Shown: piece after piece, positions 54,412 to 63,193 of the stretch
Position numbering within the stretch: position 1 is the stretch's first letter
How the letters are laid out: the number at the start of each line of letters is the position of its first letter
NCBI RefSeq assembly: GCF_003480915.1
Contig: NZ_QUKD01000003.1
Location: 441,098-505,097 of the forward strand
Length of the DNA stretch: 64,000 nt
Direction of reading: 5' to 3'
Source: Parabacteroides sp. TM07-1AC
Lineage (GTDB): Bacteria; Bacteroidota; Bacteroidia; Bacteroidales; Tannerellaceae
Position numbers and translations under genes: made by a program
The notes under the pieces: model-generated
The model's database searches: none
What the model saw: only the letters and a program-made list of their open reading frames with translations
What the model was told of the DNA's origin: nothing

Positions 54412-55521
54412 ATGGGAAAATATAGAAGATATAAAAACAGAATCGAAATGTTCCTTTCCAGCGACATGGGAAAGAGAGTACTGAACTTCTGTTACAGCTG
54501 GGGAGCATCTATCGTAATCATAGGTGCCATGTTCAAGTTGCTGCACCTGCCGTATGGTAATCAGATCCTGTTCATCGCCATGACGGTGGAAGCGCTGGTG
54601 TTCTTTATCTCTGCATTCGAACATCCTTCAAACGAATATCACTGGGAAGAAGTATTCCCCGTCCTGAAATCGAAGAACCCGATGGACCGTCCGGACTTTG
54701 CCGGAACAGGCATGTCCAACCTGATCAACTCGCCCGAGAACATCGAAGACGACAATGCGGGCGGAGGCATTAAGATAAATGTCGGTGCGGCCAAGAAAGC
54801 GGGTATCACAGGCGACTTGGGCGGAGCGTCCGTACTGGGCAACCTCGATGTCAGCGAAGAAGATACAAAGAACCTGAGTGAAAGCATCAAGAAACTGAGC
54901 GGTGCCGCCGAACAGATCTCCAAAATGGCAGAGCTGACCGAAGCAACCCAAAAGTATCTGGAACAGCTGTCAGGCATGTCCGAAAACATGGAACGTTTCA
55001 GCCATGTCACCAACTCGCTGACCAACGTTTCCGACACACTGCTTAACTCTTATAAGAGCATTACAGACAATTCAGACGGCATCAACCAGAACTCACGTGG
55101 CTACGTGCAGCAGATGGAAATGCTGAACCGCAACATCTCCGGCCTGAATACGATCTACGAAATACAGTTGAAGAGCATCAGCTCACAAATCGAATCGATC
55201 GAACACATCAACGGCGGCCTGAATCGCATCCGCGAGATGTACGACGGCTCGGTTACCGACAGCTCGGTCTTCCGCAACGAAACGGAAAAGATGACCCGCC
55301 AGCTTGCCGAACTCAACCAGGTATACAGCCGTTTGCTGCAGGCAATGACGGTCAATATGGGTGCAGCCCCTGCTTACCAGCAACCGGCTCCGCAACCCCA
55401 GCAACCGCAGCCTAATTACCAGCAGCAGACAGCCTATCAGCAGCCGTACCAACAACCGTACGGATATCAGCAGCAGGCTCCGTATACAAATAACCCAGGC
55501 CAGCAACAAGCCGGTAGATAA
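54412..55521 (+). CDS. porL: T9SS motor protein PorL/GldL
   Basis: 369 aa. Two N-terminal transmembrane helices (about residues 23-45 and 50-68, [18 protein letters not shown], then [15 protein letters not shown]) are followed by a cytoplasmic helical region and a Gln/Pro/Tyr-rich low-complexity tail from about residue 318 ([16 protein letters not shown]). PorL with PorM makes the proton-driven motor of the T9SS. The tail is longer and more repetitive than I would expect for PorL. Confidence 0.94.
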   Translation: MGKYRRYKNRIEMFLSSDMGKRVLNFCYSWGASIVIIGAMFKLLHLPYGNQILFIAMTVEALVFFISAFEHPSNEYHWEEVFPVLKSKNPMDRPDFAGTGMSNLINSPENIEDDNAGGGIKINVGAAKKAGITGDLGGASVLGNLDVSEEDTKNLSESIKKLSGAAEQISKMAELTEATQKYLEQLSGMSENMERFSHVTNSLTNVSDTLLNSYKSITDNSDGINQNSRGYVQQMEMLNRNISGLNTIYEIQLKSISSQIESIEHINGGLNRIREMYDGSVTDSSVFRNETEKMTRQLAELNQVYSRLLQAMTVNMGAAPAYQQPAPQPQQPQPNYQQQTAYQQPYQQPYGYQQQAPYTNNPGQQQAGR

Positions 55522-55544
55522 CAAACAAACGAAACAAAAGAAAG

Positions 55545-57113
55545 ATGTCTGGAATAGCTAATAATCCCAACTCGCCCCGTCAGAAGATGATCAACCTGAT
55601 GTACCTGGTGTTCATCGCGATGATGGCACTGAATGTGTCGTCGGAGGTACTCGACGGTTTCGAGCTCGTGGAAGACAGTTTGCGCACTTCTATCGACAAC
55701 TCTACGCATCGTAACGATATCGTGGCCGGCGAACTGGATACCTACTACCAGTCCAACCCTGAAAAGGTGAAGGAATGGTACGACAAAGGTAAACAGGTGA
55801 AGCATGCCTCCGACAGCCTGTACAACTACGTGCAGAACCTGAAAGAACGTATCGCAGAGATTGCCGACGGGAAAGATGCCGACGTAAATAAGATCGAACA
55901 TAAAGACGACCTCGAAGCCGCTTCACGCATCATGCTCGGTCCGGTTACCGGTGAAGGCAAAAAGCTGCGCGAAGCCATCGACGCTTACCGTACGATGATG
56001 GGCGAAATGGTACAGGACAGTGCCAAGACCCGCATCCTGGAAGCCAGCCTGAGCACGACTCCCCCTCACAAGGCAGGTATCAATACCCGTACTTGGGAAG
56101 AGGCGTTGTTTGAAAATATGCCGGTCGCAGCTGCTGTGACCCTGCTTACCAAATTGCAGAGCGACATCCGCTATGCAGAAGGCGAAGTGTTGAACAACCT
56201 GCTGAACAGCGTCGATATAGGCGACTACCGCGTGAACCAGATGACGGCTCAGGTGATCCCCGAAAGCCAGATCGTTATGCGCGGAGGACAGTACAAGGCG
56301 AACATCGTCCTGTCTGCCGTCGATTCAACGAAGCGTCCGACCGTATTTGTCAACGGTAAAGAATTACCGGAAGACAGCCGCGGACAGTTCACCGCCATTG
56401 CCGGTGCCCCGGGTACCTACCCGATCAAGGGGTATATCGAGATGCCGAACAACGACGGAAGCATCATGCGTCAGAACTTCGAAAGCGAATACTTCGTCAC
56501 GGAACCGAGTGCTACCGTAGCCCCGCTTCTGATGAATGTATTATATGCCGGTATTGCCAACGACATGCGTATCGCCGTACCGGGCGTACCGAGCGGAAAC
56601 ATCACCGCCAGCATGACCAACGGAACCCTGACCCGCAAAGGCGACATATGGGAAGCCCGCCCGTCGAAAGTGGGAACCGATGCCGTCATATCGGTAAGTG
56701 CCCGCATGGCAGACGGCCGCAACGTGGAAATGGCAAAGAATACGTTCCGCGTACGTGCCCTCCCCGATCCGATGCCGTATATCGAATATAAAGACCAAAA
56801 TGGCAATGTGCGTAAATTCCGTGGCGGAAACATGACCAAGCGGAACCTGATCGAGACGGAAGTCCTGCAGGCTGCCATCGACGACGATATATTGAATATC
56901 AAATTCGACGTATTGCGTTTCGAACTGATCTTCTTCGATTCCATGGGAAATGCAATACCTGAAGTATCACAGGGACCTCGTTTCTCTGACGGACAGAAAG
57001 ACCGTATCCGCCGCCTGACAAGAGGCAAACGCTTCTACATCCGCGGCGTGGTAGCCAAAGGTCCTGACGGCATGGAACGCACCCTTACACCGATCGAAGT
57101 CATTGTAAATTAA
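55545..57113 (+). CDS. porM: T9SS motor stator PorM/GldM
   Basis: 522 aa. A single N-terminal transmembrane helix ([20 protein letters not shown]) precedes a long helical periplasmic region and several beta domains toward the C-terminus. It transmits force from the inner-membrane motor to the PorK/N ring. A 22-bp GC palindrome lies right after its stop codon, inside the operon. Confidence 0.94.
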   Translation: MSGIANNPNSPRQKMINLMYLVFIAMMALNVSSEVLDGFELVEDSLRTSIDNSTHRNDIVAGELDTYYQSNPEKVKEWYDKGKQVKHASDSLYNYVQNLKERIAEIADGKDADVNKIEHKDDLEAASRIMLGPVTGEGKKLREAIDAYRTMMGEMVQDSAKTRILEASLSTTPPHKAGINTRTWEEALFENMPVAAAVTLLTKLQSDIRYAEGEVLNNLLNSVDIGDYRVNQMTAQVIPESQIVMRGGQYKANIVLSAVDSTKRPTVFVNGKELPEDSRGQFTAIAGAPGTYPIKGYIEMPNNDGSIMRQNFESEYFVTEPSATVAPLLMNVLYAGIANDMRIAVPGVPSGNITASMTNGTLTRKGDIWEARPSKVGTDAVISVSARMADGRNVEMAKNTFRVRALPDPMPYIEYKDQNGNVRKFRGGNMTKRNLIETEVLQAAIDDDILNIKFDVLRFELIFFDSMGNAIPEVSQGPRFSDGQKDRIRRLTRGKRFYIRGVVAKGPDGMERTLTPIEVIVN

Positions 57114-57117
57114 CGTA

Positions 57118-57139
57118 GGGGCGGTTCGCGAACCGCCCC
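57118..57139. repeat. GC-rich palindrome, REP-like, copy 2 (inside the por operon)
   Basis: GGGGCGGTTCG/CGAACCGCCCC, a perfect 22-bp palindrome between porM and porN. The copy at 7356-7377 differs at one base. In mRNA it would form a stable hairpin that could attenuate or protect the transcript. Confidence 0.75.
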
Positions 57140-57156
57140 CAATAAGGATATAAAAT

Positions 57157-58248
57157 ATGAAATGCTTTTATTACATACTGGCAATTGCAAGCGCCCTCTT
57201 CTTCACAGCTACCTCTCTGCAGGCACAGGAAGAAACAGGTAACACCCAGCAACGGGCAAGAAGAGCCCCGCAAGCCTCCCGCGGAGAACGGGCAAATGAT
57301 AAAAAAGATACCGGTATACCCGAACTGACCGTACGGGCACAGGATATGAACGAGCGTATGACACAGGAAGTGGGTAACGCCCGCTGGATGCGTGTCATGT
57401 ATCGTCAGATCGACCTGATGAAAGAGAAGAACGCTCCCCTCTATTATCCGGTCACTCCGATGAACGGACAGATGAACCTTTTCTCCATCATCTTCAGTCT
57501 GATCAGTGAAGGCAAAATAGATGCGTACCAGTACGAAGACGGTTATGAAGACTTCAGCGAAAGCAACAAGATCGAACTGAAGAAGATGCTCGACAGCTTC
57601 GGTATCTATTACGAAGAAGTAGCCGGAAGAGGAAACGAAGGCAGCACGTTCGTTATCAACGAAAGCGACATCCCTTCCGAAAGCGTCCGTTCCTATTACG
57701 TGAAAGAAGCATGGTATTTCGACCAAAACAACTCCGTATTCGATGTAAAGACACTGGCTATCTGTCCGATCATGACCACTTCCGGTGATGTCGGCGAACT
57801 GACCATGCCGATGTTTTGGATCCCTTACGAAAATATACGTCCGTACATCAATACCGCCTTCATCATGACGTCTAACATCAACAACGCCATGACGTTCACC
57901 ATCGACGACTATTTCCGCCGCCGTATGTTTGAAGGCGAGATATACAAAACACAGAACTTGATGAACCAGCCGTTGGTCGCTTACTGCCCGACTCCGGACT
58001 CATTGAAGAACGAGCAAAATCGCATCGAAGGCCAGTTGGCAGCCTTTGAGAAAGCTCTTTGGTTCCAGCCCGACACTACCCAGGCGGTAGACCCGAAAGA
58101 GGCTAAAAAAGCGAAGAAAGCCTCCGCACGTGGCGAGGGTGCAACCACCGAAAAGGCTGTCAAAGAAACCAAAGAAAAGACCGTCAAGACAAAAGCTCCG
58201 AAAGCCCAGAAATCATCTCCTGTTCGAAGCGTACGCCGCAGACGGTAA
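57157..58248 (+). CDS. porN: T9SS ring protein PorN/GldN
   Basis: 363 aa with a signal peptide (ending SLQAQ), the PorN/GldN core (DLMKEKNAPLYYPVTPMNGQ, ISEGKIDAYQY, WYFDQNNSVFDVKTLAICPI) and an unstructured Lys/Ala-rich basic tail from about residue 310. It binds PorK to form the periplasmic ring. Last gene of the operon; the tail is rich in KAKKASAR-like stretches. Confidence 0.94.
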   Translation: MKCFYYILAIASALFFTATSLQAQEETGNTQQRARRAPQASRGERANDKKDTGIPELTVRAQDMNERMTQEVGNARWMRVMYRQIDLMKEKNAPLYYPVTPMNGQMNLFSIIFSLISEGKIDAYQYEDGYEDFSESNKIELKKMLDSFGIYYEEVAGRGNEGSTFVINESDIPSESVRSYYVKEAWYFDQNNSVFDVKTLAICPIMTTSGDVGELTMPMFWIPYENIRPYINTAFIMTSNINNAMTFTIDDYFRRRMFEGEIYKTQNLMNQPLVAYCPTPDSLKNEQNRIEGQLAAFEKALWFQPDTTQAVDPKEAKKAKKASARGEGATTEKAVKETKEKTVKTKAPKAQKSSPVRSVRRRR

Positions 58249-58325
58249 ATAATGTGACAATGTGCCAATGAAGACGGCGACAGGTTCAGTATTTTTTAGA
58301 TATGAGTCTATTTGTCGCAATAAAG

Positions 58326-58426
58326 GAACCAGGTACGCGGATGACGCGGATTGAGCGGATTTGAACGGATCGGATCATTTAATCCGTTTTGATCCGCCTA
58401 ATCCGCGTCATCCGCGTACCTGGTTC
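58326..58426. repeat. Large inverted-repeat element downstream of the por operon
   Basis: Arms of about 45 nt (58326-58370 and 58382-58426), built from GGATxxGCGGATT-like blocks. The outer 27 bp (GAACCAGGTACGCGGATGAC...) pair perfectly. It probably acts as the por operon terminator or as a mobile MITE-like element; a shortened copy is at 12109-12145. Confidence 0.75.
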
Positions 58427-58511
58427 TTATTAAAATAGTTTATATCTTTCTATAATTGGCATATTATTCTCCCTGCCGCATACACCATCAACGCATATCC
58501 GGTAAGGACAG

Positions 58512-58730
58512 TCAATGACAATCCGGATTCTTCCCGGAATCGTTGCGCCAGCTCTCCTTGGAACCGTTTCCGTACCCCGAGAGTGTCAACAGGGCCCCGA
58601 TACAGGCCAGGACGATTTCTGTACGGTCCGCCCACAAAGCCGTCATCCCCAGTATCACCAGGTAACACACGAGCCACCTCGGGCTGATTGCCCGGCGTAG
58701 CCACTTCCTCTTGTTTCTCATTCTTTTCAT
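58512..58730 (-). CDS. Small membrane protein, holin-like (second cassette)
   Basis: 72 aa: a basic N-terminus (KRMRNKRKWLRRAISPR), two hydrophobic helices (WLVCYLVILGMTALWA and EIVLACIGALLTLSG) and a polar tail. Topology and position beside a peptidoglycan lysin match the protein at 4875-5066. A longer overlapping frame (58450-58803) covers the same DNA in another phase; its first 25 codons are hydrophobic, so a separate small peptide starting at 58803 cannot be excluded. Confidence 0.55.
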   Translation of the reverse strand: MKRMRNKRKWLRRAISPRWLVCYLVILGMTALWADRTEIVLACIGALLTLSGYGNGSKESWRNDSGKNPDCH

Positions 58731-58832
58731 GCTTCTTTTTGAAGTTCAACAAAAAGCCCAGCAGGACTTTAATAAATTGCAGGATTTGTCTTAGTTTGTT
58801 CATGATCTTGTTGATTTATATGAGTTCTATAT

Positions 58833-59318
58833 TCACGCCGCTTCCCCGCCTACCCAATCATACATATCCATCAGCCTAACGATCTTCTCTTCTATGGAGA
58901 TCAGGTTGCGGCGATACTGTTCACGATTATCCCCATTCTGTTCACTGATATAGGGACTGTAGGCAATCTCTTTGGCATAAGCCTCCGGGCTACAGCTGAA
59001 ACTCCAGGCACGATGGTAGCCGGTATAGATCAAACGGGTAAAATCGAGGAAGGAAAGCTCCACGGATCCATAATGCCGGAAGACATGCTTCCGATGTACC
59101 CCTTCTATCTCCACCCTGGCACCATGCCAATAGGCATTGGAAACGCCATACCCTATGATACCGAAGTAATTCCGATGATTAACCGCCAGATTGGAAGTCC
59201 CCCACCCGCTCTCAAGAGCCGCTTGCGCCAGGATCATTACCGGATTCATATGAAACACCTGCCCTGCCTTTTCGGCTGCCGGACGACAGGTCTTTAAAAA
59301 CTGTATCTCCTTGTTCAT
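58833..59318 (-). CDS. GH73 glucosaminidase / lysozyme-like protein
   Basis: 161 aa from ATG at 59318 (a TTG two codons earlier is less likely). It is a mannosyl-glycoprotein endo-beta-N-acetylglucosaminidase-type (GH73, FlgJ-like) domain: MILAQAALESGWGTSNLA with catalytic Glu36, NYFGIIGYG, then FLDFTRLIYTGYHRAW. It cuts peptidoglycan glycan strands. There is no signal peptide, as with phage endolysins. It stands where the first cassette has an M15 peptidase. Confidence 0.85.
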   Translation of the reverse strand: MNKEIQFLKTCRPAAEKAGQVFHMNPVMILAQAALESGWGTSNLAVNHRNYFGIIGYGVSNAYWHGARVEIEGVHRKHVFRHYGSVELSFLDFTRLIYTGYHRAWSFSCSPEAYAKEIAYSPYISEQNGDNREQYRRNLISIEEKIVRLMDMYDWVGGEAA

Positions 59319-59405
59319 TTTCAATGATATTAAATTGTTTTTTACTTGATAATCAGGACAATAATTCGTATATTTATTGCATATAAACCTTCAATAACAT
59401 GCCGT

Positions 59406-59630
59406 ATGGAAAATTCACTCAATCAAAACAGAGTATGGGGTTGGGGCGAGCTTGCCCTGCAATACTTCCCTGCCATTTCACAGAAAAGTGCCACGATGCA
59501 ACTATTAAAATGGGTCCGCGTCAGCGACAAGCTCGTCAACCAGCTGGAACAGTCAGGCTGGCACCCCGGAAAGAAATACCTCACACCCAGGCAGAAGGAT
59601 TATATCGTACAGCACCTCGGCGAGCCTTGA
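59406..59630 (+). CDS. DUF4248 family small protein (second copy)
   Basis: 74 aa from ATG at 59406 (MENSLNQNRVWGWGEL). It shares with the copy at 3674-3883 the pattern aromatic-FP, then KWVRVSDKLVNQLEQSGW and LTPRQKDYIVQHLGEP. It is the only rightward gene of its cassette and is divergent from the lysin. Function unknown. Confidence 0.8.
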   Translation: MENSLNQNRVWGWGELALQYFPAISQKSATMQLLKWVRVSDKLVNQLEQSGWHPGKKYLTPRQKDYIVQHLGEP

Positions 59631-59649
59631 AACGGCAGGACAACGATGC

Positions 59650-60102
59650 CTACTCGATCACCGGACGGTCGTCTTCTCCGTCGCCTCCGGATCCTTCTTC
59701 CTTATCCGAGGGATCCGGTATCTTCTCGAAGGAGTAGTTGTTGACCGCCTCGCGCAGCATCTTGCCGGGACGAAACACAATGCGTCTGCTCTTGATCAGC
59801 GACTGGTTAAATTCCTTTTTCGTTGCCGTCCCGCTACTTCCGAACTGCAACTGGAAATTTCCCAGTTCACCCACCTTCACCACTTCCCCTTTTCCCAGGC
59901 TGCGTTTCATCACCTCAATCAATTCGTCGAGGATCAGCCGCACATCCCCCGGTGAAGCAGTAGACGAGAGCGAGATCAGGTCGCACAACTCATACATTCC
60001 ACACTCACCCGCCGCCTTCGCGTTGGCATAATACAATTTACTCCCCTCCACGGCACCTTTGCGCAGATCCTTACGTAATACTAATGTGTACTTTGCTGGC
60101 AT
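59650..60102 (-). CDS. HU-like DNA-binding protein with C-terminal extension (second copy)
   Basis: 150 aa; HU/IHF-like core (LDELIEVMKRSLGKGEVVKV, ELGNFQLQFG) and the same acidic ending (GGDGEDDRPVIE) as the protein at 5095-5535. It lies between the lysin/DUF4248 pair and the iteron-like region beside the primase-like gene. Confidence 0.82.
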   Translation of the reverse strand: MPAKYTLVLRKDLRKGAVEGSKLYYANAKAAGECGMYELCDLISLSSTASPGDVRLILDELIEVMKRSLGKGEVVKVGELGNFQLQFGSSGTATKKEFNQSLIKSRRIVFRPGKMLREAVNNYSFEKIPDPSDKEEGSGGDGEDDRPVIE

Positions 60103-60147
60103 AATTTTTTACTTTTTTGTTAAACACCTTGTTTATTAATCACATAA

Positions 60148-60155
60148 CAAAGATA
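60148..60155 (-). promoter_or_regulatory. -7 box (TATCTTTG) of the second HU-like gene
   Basis: Minus-strand TATCTTTG, 46 bp before the start codon; no clear -33 TTG. Confidence 0.5.
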
Positions 60156-60392
60156 CAACCACCATGTCCGGACGAACGGAAAGTCGAGGAAGGAGGGTGA
60201 AAGAGTTGAAAGAAAAGGAAATAAACAGCATAAATACAATTCCTGAAACCGACAACTGGAGTTACTTGGGGGTATGGAAAAATACCCTATAACGTACACC
60301 TTTCTGCCCTATATTCCGGCCCGTTTTTCCCTATACCCTGTTGCACGACAGGATATAGGGAAAAGACTGTTTATCAGGAAATTAAAAATCGA
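60156..60392. other. Intergenic region with iteron-like CCCTATA heptamers and hairpins
   Basis: CCCTATA occurs at 60285-60291, 60307-60313 and 60329-60335, exactly 22 bp apart, and inverted (TATAGGG) at 60354-60360. The last two pair in a hairpin spanning 60325-60364; GGGTAT/ATACCC pairs at 60270-60287. No gene is seen here. Confidence 0.65.
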
Positions 60393-60432
60393 AAGGACAC
60401 AAAAGGACAAAAAGGACACCGTCACAATTTCA
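60393..60432. repeat. Downstream arm of a 40-bp perfect inverted repeat
   Basis: Begins AAGGACACAAAAGGACAAAA and ends ACAATTTCA. It is the exact reverse complement of 61815-61854 and lies 18 bp past the stop of the VirE-N/DUF3987 gene. Confidence 0.92.
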
Positions 60433-60449
60433 AAACGGGAATGAAATTC

Positions 60450-62657
60450 TCAGGCGGCAGGAGGCGTGTTTTTACGATAAAGGCCGGGAGAAAGACGGGT
60501 GATATGCAGCGGTTCGAGACGGGACAAATGGCGACGGATGGTGCGGTCGCTTATGTGGACAGCCTCGCCGAGTTCGTAAAGCTCCGCCAGCGTGAACTCC
60601 TCGGGGAGCCGGTCGAAAATACTACGGAAATAATCGGGGCAAGTCAACTCCGGGATATCCGCCGATGCAGACAACTGCGTCATCAACAGGCGGCTGTGAG
60701 CCAGACATACATCGATGACGGATAAGGCGGCATGGAAATGCAGGTCACTGCAAAACAGCTCGTCCACCCCGTAATCGAGCGAAGCCGCCTCCAGCGCGGT
60801 AAAGATCATGCACAGGCGGTATGCCATCAGTCCATGCCGCTTGACAGCGCCCAGGAACGACTCGCTGCCGAACAGGTCCGTTTCGCGCAGCAGAGCGCTG
60901 AAATGGTCGTTCAACTCCCTCCACTGCCCTGTCGTCAGCCGCACCTGCAAACGGCGCTTACGCAACAGCAGAGCCACCTCCATCACCTGCTCCGACAGGG
61001 TATCGAGATACTTTTCAAACTGTCCGGCTTCGCCTGCTGACGAGACATCCTGCCATACCGCCTCGCTGCGGCAGGTATACAACAGCAAACGGCTGGCAAG
61101 CCCGTTCTCGGCATCCGGAACCAGCCTCGAAAACTGTCCCGGCGTACCCGCCAGCAACACCGCCAGCCGCGGACGTTCGATTCGGATCATCTCGTTGTCG
61201 GTCTTGCGCGACGAAGCGACCGGCTCATGATGGAAAGCCTTGCGCAGCAGGTCGTCGAACTGTCCGTAATCCTGCCTGCCGGAACTAATCAGCGTATCTA
61301 TCTCGCTGTCTGCCATCAGACCGCCTATCTCACCGTTCTCTGCCAGATGAACCAGGAGCTTTGCCTTGGTGATCTGCGTCGGGATGAAGAAATAACAGGT
61401 CGATGCCTTCACCGGTGCATCGGTAACGCGTACAGCCTGCTTCTTCTGATGGGCGACCGTTTTCTTCAATTCCCATTCTTCAAGCGCCTGGTGATAATCA
61501 TCCTCCTTGCGCTTCGTCTCTATCTCTATCAGCGAAGCATAACGATCCGCCAGCCGGCGCATGTCGTTGATACAGCTTTTCCCGTTGCCTGCCGGAGCCA
61601 CTTCGACGGTGAACAGATGGGGATATACCCGTTTCCGGTTATATATACCCCATACTCGGGGCAGACAGGCACTCAGCACTGTACAGGCAGCTAGAAAAGC
61701 CATGTCGCGCTCGCGGGGATCGGTATAAAAACGGAGTGCTTTCCCCAGCAAAGGAGGCAGGCCGGATGTGATGTCGGAAGGCAGAAAAGGAGTCCGTTCG
61801 CGCAGTTCCTCTCCTGAAATTGTGACGGTGTCCTTTTTGTCCTTTTGTGTCCTTCGTCCGTTTGGACGGGCTGCATGCTCGTCCTTATTTCCCTGATAGG
61901 CAGAGGATAACGCCTGCAAAATCTCTTCATCCGTAAAGTCGGCGACGTGCAACAGGGGTAGGCAAAAAGAGGCGGTTTCATCACGTCCGAAACCCATCCG
62001 ATTTGCCTCGCAGCCGAGGCGGTAGACGGTCTGGTTACGGCTTCCCTCGACCGGCGGATGGGCACGGAGCCAATCATGGATAAACACTTGGACGGGAGGA
62101 ACGGAGGCGGGAGAAAAGACTTCGGCTTCGGAATTGTACCAGGCAGCGGGATCGTCGCTGACGTAACAACAGCGGCTGATGTCTTTACAGGCACGGTCGC
62201 AAAACACATGGGCAAGCTGTTCATACCAGGCTGCCACCGCTGCAAAAGCGGTGGCATGCTCCTCACGGCCGGTATCGACGGCGACAAAGACCTTCAGTCC
62301 TTCGCCGCCGGGACTGACAAAGAGAGCGAGCGTAAAAACCTGCTGCCGGAAAAGAGCCACCAGCGCAGGGAGATCGGCTACATGATCGAAGTCGAGCCCC
62401 ACTACCTTCGAATAGGTCTCCAGCTGGCTTGCCTTATGCCCTCCCTTGAATACCCCCGACGGAGTAAATCCGGGGAGCTTGCCTTTCAGGGCACGTGCCT
62501 CTTCTTTCTCTCCGGAAACGAGTATCTGGCGATAAGCGGTTATTTCATGTATCCAGCGGCGGGTACGGATCAGGATAATGATTTCTTCGAGTGAACGTGC
62601 CTCTGACGTGGACAGATACAGTTTGTGAAAATAGGAAACAGTGGGTGTTGCATTCAT
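60450..62657 (-). CDS. VirE-N / DUF3987 primase-helicase-like protein
   Basis: 735 aa. Residues 1-190 form a VirE-N (BT4734-like) primase-associated domain (GKLPGFTPSGVFKGGHK, SKVVGLDFDHV, SPGGEGLKVFVAV). A middle linker follows, then DUF3987 from about residue 290 with a P-loop-like VEVAPAGNGKSCIND (near 355-362) and SLIEIETKRKEDDY. The C-terminus (about 690-735) is a winged-helix-like stretch (DRTIRRHLSRLEPLHITR). Such proteins occur in Bacteroidales phage-like islands and probably act in replication. Residues 269-281 are encoded by one arm of the 40-bp inverted repeat, so an inversion would cut the protein to 284 residues. Confidence 0.82.
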   Translation of the reverse strand: MNATPTVSYFHKLYLSTSEARSLEEIIILIRTRRWIHEITAYRQILVSGEKEEARALKGKLPGFTPSGVFKGGHKASQLETYSKVVGLDFDHVADLPALVALFRQQVFTLALFVSPGGEGLKVFVAVDTGREEHATAFAAVAAWYEQLAHVFCDRACKDISRCCYVSDDPAAWYNSEAEVFSPASVPPVQVFIHDWLRAHPPVEGSRNQTVYRLGCEANRMGFGRDETASFCLPLLHVADFTDEEILQALSSAYQGNKDEHAARPNGRRTQKDKKDTVTISGEELRERTPFLPSDITSGLPPLLGKALRFYTDPRERDMAFLAACTVLSACLPRVWGIYNRKRVYPHLFTVEVAPAGNGKSCINDMRRLADRYASLIEIETKRKEDDYHQALEEWELKKTVAHQKKQAVRVTDAPVKASTCYFFIPTQITKAKLLVHLAENGEIGGLMADSEIDTLISSGRQDYGQFDDLLRKAFHHEPVASSRKTDNEMIRIERPRLAVLLAGTPGQFSRLVPDAENGLASRLLLYTCRSEAVWQDVSSAGEAGQFEKYLDTLSEQVMEVALLLRKRRLQVRLTTGQWRELNDHFSALLRETDLFGSESFLGAVKRHGLMAYRLCMIFTALEAASLDYGVDELFCSDLHFHAALSVIDVCLAHSRLLMTQLSASADIPELTCPDYFRSIFDRLPEEFTLAELYELGEAVHISDRTIRRHLSRLEPLHITRLSPGLYRKNTPPAA
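61815..61854. repeat. Upstream arm of the 40-bp perfect inverted repeat (inside the gene)
   Basis: Encodes RTQKDKKDTVTIS between the VirE-N and DUF3987 domains. It pairs with 60393-60432; the spacer is 1382 bp. Confidence 0.92.
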
Positions 62658-62734
62658 AATAATTTGTGTTATGGCTATTCAGCCGGTTATTAGACGCAAG
62701 ATAATCAAAGTCTTCAACAAATACCAGCATACAA

Positions 62735-62816
62735 AAAGGATCGCTTCCGGCAACCCTGCCTGCACCACAAAACCTGTAGGGGACTTTACGGTGGTAAACG
62801 GTTGCCGAAAGCGATC
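62735..62816 (-). terminator. Terminator-like structured region after the 116-aa gene
   Basis: GATCGCTTTCGGCAACC (62800-62816, read leftward) pairs with GGTTGCCGGAAGCGATC (62739-62755), one mismatch, followed by TTTTTG on the minus strand. The 44-nt loop contains a nested CACCAC/GTGGT pair. It could terminate or attenuate the 116-aa gene transcript before the primase-like gene. Confidence 0.55.
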
Positions 62817-62842
62817 GATTAGTAGGCGAGCAGGGGGGAATT

Positions 62843-63193
62843 TTATTTTCCTAATTCTTCTGCATCTTCCGACATGTAGTAGTAACGCTTCACGGTAGCG
62901 GCATCGACCTTAAAATCGAAGATGGCATGCATCAGGTGATAGAGGCGACCATCAGGATGAACCGCGTCATTTCCTTTCAGCATCCGGTCGATATGCTTCA
63001 TGCCGAAAGCTACCAGCTGATGCCGGCGCACGGGTACCGGCTGGCGGTCTTCGGGATAGATCACCGCGGCACCGAGCCGTTCACCCAAAAGTTTCTTATA
63101 GCCTTTCAGCTTTCGTTCGTCACGGAGCGACAGTTTTCCGTCGCTTTCTTTCTTATGGCGCAACCGTTCGATCTCGCCATGCAATGCATCCAA
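62843..63193 (-). CDS. Hypothetical small helical protein of the primase-like cassette
   Basis: 116 aa from a TTG; charged helical N-terminus (EIERLRHKKESDGKLSLRD), then GKHIDRMLKG-like segment and YYYMSEDAEELG. I do not recognise a family. An ATG 38 bp upstream, followed by eight A residues, would be in frame if the tract had nine (giving MKKKQQPPAFLSLDALHG...). The natural start may therefore be lost by a one-base contraction. Confidence 0.55.
   Translation of the reverse strand: MDALHGEIERLRHKKESDGKLSLRDERKLKGYKKLLGERLGAAVIYPEDRQPVPVRRHQLVAFGMKHIDRMLKGNDAVHPDGRLYHLMHAIFDFKVDAATVKRYYYMSEDAEELGK

Noticed and set aside
58450..58803. 117-codon leftward frame overlapping the holin-like gene
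   Set aside because: The alternative phase (58512-58730) gives a coherent two-helix membrane protein; most of the longer frame looks like an off-phase reading. Its first 25 codons are kept as a caveat.
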